Part shown: positions 44,715 through 54,043 of the stretch, in pieces
How positions within the stretch are numbered: position 1 is the stretch's first letter
How the letters are laid out: each line of letters starts with the position of its first letter
Assembly (NCBI GenBank): GCA_937864115.1
Contig: CALMII010000060.1
Coordinates: forward strand, 27,325 to 91,324
DNA length: 64,000 nucleotides
Direction of reading: 5' to 3'
DNA from: an uncultured Steroidobacter sp.
GTDB taxonomy: Bacteria; Pseudomonadota; Gammaproteobacteria; Steroidobacterales; Steroidobacteraceae
Position numbers and translations under genes: made by a program
The notes under the pieces: generated by a model
The model's input: the letters and a program-made list of their open reading frames with translations, nothing else
Told to the model about the DNA's origin: nothing
Database searches by the model: none

Positions 44715-47204
44715 ATGAAGGCCCTGAAGCTCGCACTGCTGGCGCTGGTGCGCGACGCGAAGTCGGGCGAACTCGGCGTGCTGTTGCTCGCGCTGCTCGT
44801 GGCGGTGTCGGCGCTCACGGCGGTGGGATTCTTTACCAGCCGGGTCAGTCGCGCGGTGGAGCAGCAGGCGGGCGAAGTGCTGGCGGCCGATCTGCGCGTG
44901 CGTTCGTCGAACGAAATCGATCGCGAGTATTTCGAGCTGGCCCGCGCCAAGGGACTCGCGACCGCGGAGCTGGCGACGTTTCCCACCGTCGCCATGTTCG
45001 GCGAAGACAGCGCGCTGAGTGCGCTTCGTGCCGTGTCCGCAAACTATCCGCTGCGTGGCCGCGTGAAGGTGGCGGACGAGCCGTTCGGCACGGCGTATGA
45101 AGTGAACACGCTGCCCGGGCCGATGGAAATCTGGCCGGAGGCGCGACTGCTCGCGCAGCTCGGTGCGGAAGTCGGCGACCGCGTGAGTGTCGGCAGTGCC
45201 GAGTTCACGATCACGAAGGTGCTGGACTACCGGCCCGACCAGGGGGCGGCCTTCGTCGATCTGGCGCCGTCGTTGCTCATGCGGCTCGAAGACCTGCCCG
45301 CGACGAGTCTGGTGCAGCCGGGGAGCCGCGTCACGTATGCCGCACTCTTCGCCGGCGAAACGGCCGCCGTCGCCTCGCTCAAGCAGGAACTGACGGCCCG
45401 CAAGAAGCCCGGTCAGCGCATCGTCGATCTGGACGAGGCCAGCCCGCAGATCCAGTCGGCGATGGACCGCGCCGGCCGATTCCTCAATCTGTCGGCGCTG
45501 GTCACGTTGCTGCTCGCCGCGATTGCCGTCGCCATCGCGGCGCGCCGCTACGTTGCACGACACCTCGACACCGTGGCCTTGATGAAAAGCATGGGCGCGC
45601 CGCAATCGCTGGTGCTGCAGATCAGCGTGTACGAACTGCTCGCCATCGGCCTGCTCGCCGGCATCGTTGGCACGGCCATCGGTTATGGCGCGCAGGCGGC
45701 GATCGGCGTGCTGCTGAAGGATCTGGTGCGCGGCGTACTGCCGCCGCCGGCGCTCGATGCGATGTGGCTCGGCGTCATGACGTCGGTGCTGATCCTGATC
45801 GGATTCGCGCTGCCGCCGCTGCTGCAATTGCAGCGTGTGCCGCCGGCGCGCGTGCTGCGGCGGAACCTGGAACCGCCGCCGCTGCGCTATGCGACGGTGT
45901 ACGGAACCGCCATCGCGGCGTTGCTCGCACTGCTCGGCTGGCTGCTACGCGATGCAAAGCTGCTGACGTACGTAGTCGTCGCCACCGCCGCGACCTTCGC
46001 CGTGCTGATGCTCGCCGGCTGGCTGCTGGTGCGCGTGCTGTCGCGCCTGCGCGGCAGCGTCGGTGTGGCGTGGCGTTACGGCATGGCCAACATCGCGCGT
46101 CGCGGTCGCGACAGCGTCATCCAGATCGTCGCCTTCGGGCTCGGCCTCATGGTGCTGCTGCTGCTGGCACTGGTACGCAACGACCTGATGCAGGACTGGC
46201 GCGCCAGCCTGCCGGCCGATGCGCCCAACTACTTCATGATGAACATGCGCCCCGATCAGGGCGAACCGGTGCAGCAGTTCCTGGCGGAGCGCGGCATTGC
46301 GGTACCGACGCTCGTGCCGATGATTCGCGCGCGACTCACCGGCATCAACCAGCAGGACACGGCGCAACTCAACACGACGAACGAACAGGCGCGCGACTTT
46401 CTCGATCGCGAGGCGAACCTCACCTGGGCGCGCGAGCTGCAGTCCGACAACCGCATCGTCGCGGGACAGTGGTGGCCAGCGGACGCGGGCGGCGATCCGC
46501 AGGTGTCCGTCGAGATCGAACTGGCGAATTCGCTCGGCCTGAAACTCGGCGACGTACTCACCTACGACGTCGCCGGCGAAACCGTGAATGCGCGCGTCAC
46601 CAGTTTCCGCGAAGTGAAGTGGGATTCGTTCCGTCCCAACTTCTTCATGGTGTTTTCGCCGGGCGTGCTCGATTCGGCCACCGGCACGCTGATCACGAGC
46701 GTGCACATTCCAGGCGAACAGCGCCCGATGCTGAGCGACTTCACGCGGCAGTTTCCCGAAGTCGTCGCCATCGATCTCGAAGCGATCCTGACGCAGGTGC
46801 GCGGCGTGATGGACAAGGCCGTGCTGGCCGTGCAGTACGTTTTCGGCTTCACGCTGCTCGCCGGCATCACCGTGCTGTTGGCGGCGATCCAGGCCACGCG
46901 CGACGAACGTCGCTACGAAAGCGCGATGCTGCGCACGCTCGGGGCCAGCCGCATGACCGTGCTGCAGGGTGTTGCCGCCGAATTCACGACCCTGGGATTG
47001 CTGGCCGGCGTGCTCGCGGCCTGCGGTGCATCCGCGGCGGGCTACTTTCTGGCGACGCGGCTGTTCAACCTGAAATATTCGCCCGATCCGCTGGTGTGGA
47101 TCGTCGGACTCGTCTCGGGTGCATTGCTGGTCGGGATCAGCGGAACACTGGCGACGCGCTCCGTCGTGAATCATCCGCCGGTGGCGACGCTGCGCGGCGG
47201 ATGA
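44715..47204 (+). CDS. ybbP: ABC transporter permease, YbbP/FtsX-like
   Basis: 829 residues. The N-terminal helix is followed by a periplasmic domain, then two sets of FtsX-like transmembrane helices (around residues 260-430 and 690-829) with a second large extracytoplasmic domain between. SMGAPQSLVLQ and TLGASRMTVLQG are the coupling segments of the family. The exported ligand is unknown; related systems work on lipids, peptides or the cell wall. Confidence 0.92.
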   Translation: MKALKLALLALVRDAKSGELGVLLLALLVAVSALTAVGFFTSRVSRAVEQQAGEVLAADLRVRSSNEIDREYFELARAKGLATAELATFPTVAMFGEDSALSALRAVSANYPLRGRVKVADEPFGTAYEVNTLPGPMEIWPEARLLAQLGAEVGDRVSVGSAEFTITKVLDYRPDQGAAFVDLAPSLLMRLEDLPATSLVQPGSRVTYAALFAGETAAVASLKQELTARKKPGQRIVDLDEASPQIQSAMDRAGRFLNLSALVTLLLAAIAVAIAARRYVARHLDTVALMKSMGAPQSLVLQISVYELLAIGLLAGIVGTAIGYGAQAAIGVLLKDLVRGVLPPPALDAMWLGVMTSVLILIGFALPPLLQLQRVPPARVLRRNLEPPPLRYATVYGTAIAALLALLGWLLRDAKLLTYVVVATAATFAVLMLAGWLLVRVLSRLRGSVGVAWRYGMANIARRGRDSVIQIVAFGLGLMVLLLLALVRNDLMQDWRASLPADAPNYFMMNMRPDQGEPVQQFLAERGIAVPTLVPMIRARLTGINQQDTAQLNTTNEQARDFLDREANLTWARELQSDNRIVAGQWWPADAGGDPQVSVEIELANSLGLKLGDVLTYDVAGETVNARVTSFREVKWDSFRPNFFMVFSPGVLDSATGTLITSVHIPGEQRPMLSDFTRQFPEVVAIDLEAILTQVRGVMDKAVLAVQYVFGFTLLAGITVLLAAIQATRDERRYESAMLRTLGASRMTVLQGVAAEFTTLGLLAGVLAACGASAAGYFLATRLFNLKYSPDPLVWIVGLVSGALLVGISGTLATRSVVNHPPVATLRGG

Positions 47205-47218
47205 AGCTGCGTCCGCCT

Positions 47219-47278
47219 CTTCCTGTAGGTCAGGCTTCAGCCTGACTCCGAAAAGGCCGGCTGAAGCCGGCCCCACAG
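47219..47278. repeat. Family A palindrome, copy 5
   Basis: CTTCCTGTAGGTCAGGCTTC, then the second palindrome GGCCGGCTGAAGCCGGCC and CCCACAG. It lies between convergent ybbP and the next gene. Confidence 0.85.
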
Positions 47279-47291
47279 ACAGAACTCACAG

Positions 47292-48074
47292 TCATTCCAA
47301 TCCCAGACTCGCCCAGCCCACCGGCTTGCGCTCGCCGCGCCACGTATACCCTTCGACCTTCAGCACATACTCGCCCGGACCGAAGGCCGACGAGTTGAGT
47401 CCGAACGTCACTTCCTTGTTCGAGTCGCGTGCGATGCGCTTCATCTGCATCACGCGCGTGCCGTCCGACCTGTCGATGGTGATCTCGTAGGTCGCGAACG
47501 TTTCTTCGCGCGCGTCGATCACCAGCGTCAGCAGCTGCGGCGGCTGCATCCAGCCGAGCGCGAGCGTCGGGCCGGCGGGCTTCGAATTCACGAGCTGCAA
47601 CCGATACGTCTGGGCCGCCGCGGGTGCCTGCATCGACGTGACCTTGATCTGACGCTGCGTGTCCTGCAGCTTGTCCGACAGCGACGCGGCGTACATGCCA
47701 TAGGCGACCAGTCCGCCAAGCGCGGCGATCAGCGCGATCGCAAGGCCCATGACGACCAGCCGGTTGCCGCCAGCCGCCGCAGGACGGCTGCGTTCCCACT
47801 TCTCGTCTTCTTCCTCGGCATCGAAGCCTTCGTCGTTCGCTTCGAGCGCGGCGCGCGTGGCGCTGGAAGGAATCGCCGGAAACATGCCGGTCTCGCTCGC
47901 TTCCAGCGGCTTGCGCGCCAGCCGTGCCTTCAGGCGCACCGGAATCGGCAGCTTGCCGAGGAAGGCCGGATTCTCGAGACAGTACTGCTCGAACTCGCGC
48001 GCCTCGCGCACGGTGAGTTCGCCCGCGAGATAGCGATCGACGATGTGTTCGTTCTGGATGTACTTGAGGTCCAT
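47292..48074 (-). CDS. Membrane protein with anti-sigma-factor-like N-terminus
   Basis: 260 residues. The N-terminus (IVDRYLAGELTVREAREFEQYCLENP) resembles the zinc-finger region of anti-sigma factors, though most metal ligands are missing. A charged linker, one membrane helix (LVVMGLAIALIAALGGLVAYGMYA) and a beta-rich periplasmic domain follow. No sigma factor gene is nearby. The ATG overlaps the stop of the upstream SRPBCC gene, so the two are coupled. Confidence 0.75.
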   Translation of the reverse strand: MDLKYIQNEHIVDRYLAGELTVREAREFEQYCLENPAFLGKLPIPVRLKARLARKPLEASETGMFPAIPSSATRAALEANDEGFDAEEEDEKWERSRPAAAGGNRLVVMGLAIALIAALGGLVAYGMYAASLSDKLQDTQRQIKVTSMQAPAAAQTYRLQLVNSKPAGPTLALGWMQPPQLLTLVIDAREETFATYEITIDRSDGTRVMQMKRIARDSNKEVTFGLNSSAFGPGEYVLKVEGYTWRGERKPVGWASLGLE

Positions 48075-48652
48075 CACGGCTTTCCGGCGTCCTGGGGCGG
48101 CTCGGCCGCACACAGCTTGCACTTGGGCCAGTACGGCTTGGCGGCCTGATCCAGCGTCCAGCGATTACCCTCGGCGAAGAACTTGCGCATGGCCTGCGAT
48201 TGCGGATCGTCGCGATAGCCCAGAGCGACGATACGAACATGCGTCATGTCCGTACCGGACGGCGTGAAATGGATCACGGTCCAGGTTCCCGGCACTGCCT
48301 GCGGATACGGGAAGCTCGCGGGCGGTTGCCTGATGCGAATCGCCAGCATGCGTTCCGGCTCGTAGGCGAGGATTTCATTGACGATGGTCTCGGCGTCGCC
48401 GAGCCTGCCGTCGGCTCCATAATGACTGCGGATCAGGCCGCCGATGCGCAGGTCGACCTCGGCCCGGGTCACGCCCAGCGTCCGGTAGCCGTCGGCCGTG
48501 GTGAACAGTCGCCAGACTTCCGCGACCGGGGCATTGATGAACCCTTCGGTGACCTGTGTACCGGGGTCGTCGTCGGCCATGGCCCAGGGGCCGGCCAGCC
48601 CGACCAGCAGAAGAACCAGGAGGCGGACCGGCTTCGCAACTGCGCAACCCAT
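48074..48652 (-). CDS. Exported SRPBCC-fold protein
   Basis: 192 residues. The start at 48652, with GGAAAA before it, gives a signal peptide (VRLLVLLLVGLAGPWAMA). The rest (INAPVAEVWRLFTTADGYRTLG, RMLAIRIRQPP, TWTVIHFTP) matches the START/Bet v1-like AHSA1 fold that holds hydrophobic ligands. The C-terminus has a KCKLCA pair of Cys. It is translationally coupled to the following anti-sigma-like gene. Confidence 0.78.
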   Translation of the reverse strand: MGCAVAKPVRLLVLLLVGLAGPWAMADDDPGTQVTEGFINAPVAEVWRLFTTADGYRTLGVTRAEVDLRIGGLIRSHYGADGRLGDAETIVNEILAYEPERMLAIRIRQPPASFPYPQAVPGTWTVIHFTPSGTDMTHVRIVALGYRDDPQSQAMRKFFAEGNRWTLDQAAKPYWPKCKLCAAEPPQDAGKP

Positions 48653-48845
48653 CAGTTTTTCCCGCAATGAATTGTGTGCTGGGGCGCATTATTGCCCGCG
48701 CCGCCGCCGGATACTGCCACGACTGGGGCTTTAGTCCATTGCAGCGCGCCGGCGATTTAAACGAACAATGACCGGCCGGCCGCGGGGACACAGCAGCGGT
48801 TTGCCCCGTGTTGAAAGCCCGAAAACATTCGTTTACTAAGCCTGC

Positions 48846-50102
48846 ATGATCCTGACGCTGGAAGTGATAGGAGAACAGGGTACGCAGCTCGGCGCCGGGC
48901 GGCGCAAGGTGTTCCATGCGATCGGCGGCACGATCGGGCGCCTGCCCGACAACGACTGGGTGCTGCCCGACCCTTACGTTTCCGGCCGGCACGCGCTGGT
49001 GCGCTATCTCAACGGCCGTTTCTTCGTCGAAGACACCAGCACCAACGGCGTCTTCGTCAATTCGCCCGATTCGCGACTGTCCAGAACGCAGGCGCACGCG
49101 CTCAAGAACGGCGACGTGCTCTACATCGATGCCTACGAGATCAAGGTGTCGATCGAGAAGGAATCGGCGGCCGAAGCCGAGTCGAAGGATCCGCTGGCTG
49201 CATTGCAGGGCCGTGTCGATCGCGACAAGGCGCCGAAGCCGGAGCGACGCGTCCGCGCGCCCGAGATTCCAGTCGCGCCGCCCGATGACGATCGCACCGC
49301 GAGCATGGCGGCACGCGCGCCGAAGGAAGACGTCGTCGACCGCAGCAATGAAACGCAGTGGTTCGGCCTGAGCGAAATGCAGCTGCCGGATCCGTCGCCC
49401 GAACCGCCGCGACCGAAAGTCGTCGCCGTGCGTCCACCGCCGCCGCGCCGCGAGGAACCGAAACCCCCGCCGGTCCGCGAAGCCGCGCCTGCGCGTAGCA
49501 GCGATGCCGACGATTCGAATCCGATGCTCAAGCTGCTCGAAGCGGCAGGCGTCGCGGACGTCGATCCCTCCGACGAACTCGCCCGTACCTGCGGCGACAT
49601 CCTGCGCGTGACCGTCGGCGGATTGATGGAAGTGCTGCGCGCCCGCGACCAGCTGAAGGAAGACCTGCACATCCGCAGCACCACCTTCAAAGCCTCGAAC
49701 AACAACCCGCTCAAGTTTTCCGCCAATGTGGAGGATGCCTTCCACAACCTGCTGGTGCGCCAGAACGCCGCGTATCTCGAACCCACCGAAGCCTTTGCCG
49801 AAGCGCTGCAGGACGTGCGCGATCACCAGACCGCCGTGCTGGCCGCGATGCGCCTCGCGTTCGAAACGATGCTGGCGCAGTTCGATCCCAACCGGCTGCA
49901 GGAGGAATTCGACCGCCACATGAAGAAGGGCTCGATCCTCGGCGTGCCGGCGAAGCTGCGCTACTGGGATCTGTATCGCGAGAAATACGGCGAGACCATC
50001 AAGGACGCGGACGACAGTTTCCGCGCGCTGTTCGGCAACGCGTTTGCGAAGGCCTACGAAGAGCAGATCGAACGGCTGAAATCGCGCGGCCGCAAACGCT
50101 GA
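48846..50102 (+). CDS. tagH: FHA-domain protein of type VI secretion regulation (TagH type)
   Basis: 418 residues. The N-terminal FHA domain (IGRLPDNDWVLPDPYVSGRHALV and STNGVFVN) binds phosphothreonine. A Pro-rich, charged linker follows, and the C-terminal 190 residues (ILRVTVGGLMEVLRARDQLK, FKASNNNPLKFS, RMKKG-like end) match the T6SS FHA C-terminal domain. Such proteins act with a kinase and phosphatase to switch type VI secretion on. Both partners follow directly. Confidence 0.88.
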   Translation: MILTLEVIGEQGTQLGAGRRKVFHAIGGTIGRLPDNDWVLPDPYVSGRHALVRYLNGRFFVEDTSTNGVFVNSPDSRLSRTQAHALKNGDVLYIDAYEIKVSIEKESAAEAESKDPLAALQGRVDRDKAPKPERRVRAPEIPVAPPDDDRTASMAARAPKEDVVDRSNETQWFGLSEMQLPDPSPEPPRPKVVAVRPPPPRREEPKPPPVREAAPARSSDADDSNPMLKLLEAAGVADVDPSDELARTCGDILRVTVGGLMEVLRARDQLKEDLHIRSTTFKASNNNPLKFSANVEDAFHNLLVRQNAAYLEPTEAFAEALQDVRDHQTAVLAAMRLAFETMLAQFDPNRLQEEFDRHMKKGSILGVPAKLRYWDLYREKYGETIKDADDSFRALFGNAFAKAYEEQIERLKSRGRKR

Positions 50103-50131
50103 AAGGCGCAGGACGCGCCGGGGATAACCGC

Positions 50132-50869
50132 TTGCTCGAAGACACCCTGGTCGAAGAAGACATCCATCCGGTCTACGTGTCCGCGGCGCTGACGCACACG
50201 GGCAAGGTCCGCGAATCGAACCAGGATGGATTCGTCGATCGCGCCGATGCCGGCCTCTGGGCCGTGGCCGATGGCATGGGCGGCCACATGGAGGGCGATG
50301 TCGCCAGCCGCATGGTCTGCGACGCGCTCGCCGCCATCGCGCCCGCCAGCAAGCTCGACGGCACGCTCGACGACATCCAGCGCCGCGCCAGCGAAGTGAA
50401 CACGCGTCTGTACGCCGCCGCGATCCGCCCCATCAATCCGGTGCAGAGCGGCAGCACGGTCGTCGTGTTCGCGGTGCAGCGAACGGCGTGCGCCATCCTC
50501 TGGGCCGGCGACAGTCGCGTCTATCGCCTGCGCCACGACCAGCTGGCGCAGATGACGACCGATCACACCTGGGCGGCGCAGATCGCGCCGATGTACGGTT
50601 CGGAAGAAGTCGAGGAACTCGACCACTCGATCATGCGCGCCGTCGGCGGCGAACAGACGCTGGTGCTCGACGTGCGCCGCGATCGCGTACGGCTCGGCGA
50701 CCGTTACCTGCTGTGCTCGGACGGCCTGACGCGCGAATTGCCGCCGGATCGCATCGCCGCCCTGCTCGGCGAGGGCACGGTGCAGGACGCGGCGCAGGCG
50801 CTCATCGATGCGACGCTCGCCGCCGGCGCCCGCGACAACGTCACTGTCGTCGTGATCGAAGCGACGTAA
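50132..50869 (+). CDS. PP2C-family phosphatase (PppA/Stp1-like)
   Basis: 245 residues. PP2C motifs are RESNQDGFVD, VADGMGGHMEGD, WAGDSRVYRLRHDQL and ARDNVTVVV. It probably starts at a TTG at 50132, 30 bp after tagH. By analogy with P. aeruginosa PppA it would reverse phosphorylation by the adjacent kinase and silence the FHA switch. Confidence 0.88.
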   Translation: MLEDTLVEEDIHPVYVSAALTHTGKVRESNQDGFVDRADAGLWAVADGMGGHMEGDVASRMVCDALAAIAPASKLDGTLDDIQRRASEVNTRLYAAAIRPINPVQSGSTVVVFAVQRTACAILWAGDSRVYRLRHDQLAQMTTDHTWAAQIAPMYGSEEVEELDHSIMRAVGGEQTLVLDVRRDRVRLGDRYLLCSDGLTRELPPDRIAALLGEGTVQDAAQALIDATLAAGARDNVTVVVIEAT

Positions 50870-50914
50870 ACTCGCGCTGCGGCGAGCGGCGCCGCAGGTT
50901 GCAGTCACCACGCC

Positions 50915-52825
50915 ATGGCCGTCTCCCACACCATCGAACAACTGCTCGTGGAATTCGCGCGCGGCACCCTGGACGAAGCGGGCGCGGTCGCCGGCATCGA
51001 ACGGCTCGTGCGCGAGGAACCCTCGCAAGCGCGCGTACTGATCGCGCGGGTGCAGAGCGATGTCGTTGCAGGTCGGCTCACGAACGCTGCCGGGCGCGCG
51101 CTGCTGGCCGGCATCGAACGCACGGTTCGCGAACTCGCCGACAGGACCGTCGCCATGGCGGAGGCGACCGAGATCGATCCCGACACCACGTCCATGCGCC
51201 CGCCCACGGTGCCTGCGACGCGGGTGGCCGAGCCGACCCAGGCCGTGACACCGCCTTTTGCCAAGACACTGGTGCGGCCCGAACCCAGCGAGTCCGACGA
51301 TACGCAGATGCGGCCTGGTGGCGACACGCTGCGCATGCCGCCGCCGACGCAGGTCAGCGAACCGACCGTCGCACAGCCCGCCGATCCCGACGCCACGCTG
51401 CGCACCGAGCGGCCGTTTCCGCCGACCGCGGCACGCACGGTGCAGATGGAACTCGGCACGCAGGCGATGGCCGGCAACTACACCGCGACCCTGCAGTCAT
51501 CGGACAAGACGCAGGTCATCAGCGAACGACTGGTGCAATCGCTCGACGAGGTCGACGAACCACGCCACGGCGTATTGCAGCCCGGCTCCATCATCAAGCG
51601 GCGCTTCGTGCTGGAATCGCTGCTGGGCAAGGGCGGCATGGGCCTGGTGTTCGGCGCCATCGATCGCCGCAAGGAGGAGGCGCAGGACCCGAATCCGCGC
51701 GTCGCCCTCAAGGTATTGAACGCCGACTTCGAACGGCATCCGCAATCGTTCATCGCCCTGCAGCGCGAGGCGCGCAAGGCGCAGACGCTCGCGCATCCGA
51801 ATGTCGTCACAGTCTTCGATTTCGACCGCGACGGCGACACCGTCTACATGACGATGGAGCTGCTCAAGGGCCGGCCGCTCGAGGCGATCGTGCGCGAAGC
51901 GCGCGGCAAGGGCGTGAAGCCCGAAGTCGCGCTGCCGATCATTCGCGGCATCGCCGAAGGCCTCGCCTATGCGCATCGCAAGGGCATCGTGCATTCCGAT
52001 CTCAAGCCCGGCAACGTCTTCATTGGCGAGGATGGCACGCCCAAGATTCTCGACTTCGGCATCGCGCGCGCCGTGCCGAGTTCCATCACGGCGGAGAACA
52101 AGGACGACGTGTTCGACGCCGGCAGCCTCGGCGCCTACACCGAAGCGTATGCGACCGACGAAATGATCGACGGCGTCGATCCGCATCCCGCCGACGATCT
52201 GTACGCACTCGGCATCATCGGCTACGAACTCATCACTGGCTTTCACCCGTACCAGCGCCACGGCGCGCCGGCCGCGCGCAAGCTCGGCATCAAGCCGCCG
52301 CCGCTCAAGGGCCTCAAGCTGCGCGAAGCGCGCGCGCTCGAGCGCTGCCTGTCGTTCGATCGCAAGCAGCGGCCGAAGGACGCGGGCGAATTCCTCAAGC
52401 TGTTCCGCGGCGTCTCGACGCTGCAGAAGGTGTCGATCGCAGTCGCCGCGGTGCTTGCGATCACGGCGGGTTATCTCTGGTACCAGAACTATCTGGAGAC
52501 GAGCCCGGCGATTCCGTTCGCGCAGCTGCCGCAGGAGACGCAGCAGGGATTTCTGGATGCGATGAACGAAGGCGACAAGGCCTGGACGTTCTTCAGGAAC
52601 GACGGCAATTCCGCGGCACTCAACGATGCGATCGAGTTCTACGCGGCTGCGTACAGCCTGCACCCGCGCAACCGCGATGCGGTGAAGGCACTGCGCAAGG
52701 CGGGCGATGCCATGCTCGATGCGGCCGGTACCGATGCCGAGCGCCGCCGCGAGGCAGCGACGTACATGCAGGGACGCTCGGACTATTTCCTGAAGTATTC
52801 GCCGGTCGTCGAGGCGGCGAAGTAG
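50915..52825 (+). CDS. Membrane Ser/Thr protein kinase (PpkA-like)
   Basis: 636 residues. A 200-residue N-terminal region rich in Thr, Pro and Asp precedes the kinase domain (glycine loop LLGKGGMGLVFGA, VALKVL, HSDLKPGNVF, DFGIA). A membrane helix (VSIAVAAVLAITAGYLWY) is near residue 510 and a periplasmic helical tail of about 110 residues follows. It differs from classic PpkA, which ends in a von Willebrand domain. It forms a set with tagH and the PP2C gene. Confidence 0.88.
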   Translation: MAVSHTIEQLLVEFARGTLDEAGAVAGIERLVREEPSQARVLIARVQSDVVAGRLTNAAGRALLAGIERTVRELADRTVAMAEATEIDPDTTSMRPPTVPATRVAEPTQAVTPPFAKTLVRPEPSESDDTQMRPGGDTLRMPPPTQVSEPTVAQPADPDATLRTERPFPPTAARTVQMELGTQAMAGNYTATLQSSDKTQVISERLVQSLDEVDEPRHGVLQPGSIIKRRFVLESLLGKGGMGLVFGAIDRRKEEAQDPNPRVALKVLNADFERHPQSFIALQREARKAQTLAHPNVVTVFDFDRDGDTVYMTMELLKGRPLEAIVREARGKGVKPEVALPIIRGIAEGLAYAHRKGIVHSDLKPGNVFIGEDGTPKILDFGIARAVPSSITAENKDDVFDAGSLGAYTEAYATDEMIDGVDPHPADDLYALGIIGYELITGFHPYQRHGAPAARKLGIKPPPLKGLKLREARALERCLSFDRKQRPKDAGEFLKLFRGVSTLQKVSIAVAAVLAITAGYLWYQNYLETSPAIPFAQLPQETQQGFLDAMNEGDKAWTFFRNDGNSAALNDAIEFYAAAYSLHPRNRDAVKALRKAGDAMLDAAGTDAERRREAATYMQGRSDYFLKYSPVVEAAK

Positions 52826-52845
52826 GCGCGTGCCTTTCTTCTCTC

Positions 52846-52904
52846 TTCCTGTGGGGCCGGCTTCAGCCGGCCATCAACCTGTCAGGCTGAAGCCTGACCT
52901 ACAG
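52846..52904. repeat. Family A palindrome, copy 6
   Basis: CTTCCTGTGGGGCCGGCTTC...GCCGGCC and GTCAGGCTGAAGCCTGACCTACAG, same layout as copy 4. It follows the kinase gene. Confidence 0.85.
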
Positions 52905-52997
52905 AAGAGAGTGCTCTCCCAATGATCACGACCATCCGTCCACTCCAGATCTTCCGACCGCCGCGCGCGGATTCGGTGCCGTTCGCGCTAGCGTCTT

Positions 52998-53411
52998 TCA
53001 ACGCGCGTCGACATGCCGGTACTGCAGGTACTCGCGCGCGACGATCACCAGCAGTATCGACCCTGTGACGGCCTCGAACAGGATCGTGAGGTTCATTGCC
53101 GTGGTATGTGCCGAGATCGCCGCGACGGTGTAGTGATCGAAACCGCCGAATCCCAGCAGCGCATAAAGCACCAGCACGCCGAGTCCCAGCGGAACGGCGA
53201 CGTAGCGCAGCAACGCCAGCCCGAGGAGCCCGACGGCAGTCAGCACGATCCAGGAGGCATAGACGCCGCCGGCGGTGAGCCACGCCGGCAGATTCGGATA
53301 GTCGGCGAGGAAGACGGCGTTGTGGACGAAATGAATCAGCGTCGCGACGACATGCGCGATCACGGCCGCCAGCAACAGACTGGATGGCGTTCGATGACTC
53401 TCGTTGCGCAT
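52998..53411 (-). CDS. Small membrane protein, function unknown
   Basis: 137 residues with four hydrophobic segments (LLLAAVIAHVVATLIHFVHNAVF, WIVLTAVGLLGLALLRYVAVPLG, LGVLVLYALLGFGG, NLTILFEAVTGSILLVIVA). The family was not recognised. The start MRNESHR at 53411 is chosen because upstream residues are unlike a membrane-protein N-terminus. It is divergent from the next membrane gene. Confidence 0.65.
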   Translation of the reverse strand: MRNESHRTPSSLLLAAVIAHVVATLIHFVHNAVFLADYPNLPAWLTAGGVYASWIVLTAVGLLGLALLRYVAVPLGLGVLVLYALLGFGGFDHYTVAAISAHTTAMNLTILFEAVTGSILLVIVAREYLQYRHVDAR

Positions 53412-53547
53412 TGGCCGGTGCTCCTCTGTCGATGCCTCGTCATGTTGGCCCAGCAACGCAGCAAATACCAATCAGCGCCGCGTCGGCAGCTTGCCGTATG
53501 CAGCCCGAGTACCGAAGATCCCCGCACGCGAACAACGGGGGACCGGA

Positions 53548-54009
53548 ATGCGACGACCCTTTGCTTTTGCCACGCTGGTCGGCGGCGCCATCGGCGGATC
53601 GCTCGATCTCACTTACGCCATCGTGATTTCCGCGATGCGCGGCACGCCGCCCCTGCGGCTGCTGCAGTCGGTGGCGACAGGCCTGCTCGGCCCTGCTGCT
53701 TACGAAGGCGGCGTGCCGACGGCCGTGCTCGGCTTCGTACTGCACTTCTGCATGGCATTGCTCATGGCCGCCGCGTTTTTCCTGGTCAGCCGCCGCTGGA
53801 TCTGGCTGGTCCGCCAGCCCGTTCTCGCCGCCGTGCTGTACGGCGCGTTTCTTTATCCGTTCATGCAGTTCGTGGTGCTGCCGCTGTCGGCCTATCCGCA
53901 TCCGTTCGTGTTCCGTCCCGGATTCTTCGCGCTCAACCTGCTGGTACACATGTTCCTGATGGCGCTGCCCATTGCGCTGGCCACGCGGCGGGCGAGCGCC
54001 GAGGGGTAG
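53548..54009 (+). CDS. Small membrane protein, function unknown
   Basis: 153 residues with about four membrane helices. GGAIGGSLDLTYAIV and VATGLLGPAAYEGG resemble uncharacterised membrane proteins of proteobacteria and actinobacteria. The ATG at 53548 follows GGGGGACCGG. No functional clue comes from the neighbours. Confidence 0.7.
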   Translation: MRRPFAFATLVGGAIGGSLDLTYAIVISAMRGTPPLRLLQSVATGLLGPAAYEGGVPTAVLGFVLHFCMALLMAAAFFLVSRRWIWLVRQPVLAAVLYGAFLYPFMQFVVLPLSAYPHPFVFRPGFFALNLLVHMFLMALPIALATRRASAEG

Positions 54010-54043
54010 GGAAATTTGCGTCGTCGAACGCTAGGCTGTGCAC

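Noticed and set aside
43859..44995. Upstream extension of the tesA frame
   Set aside because: It would run antisense through ybbA and bury the TesA signal peptide; the ATG at 43858 fits the family.
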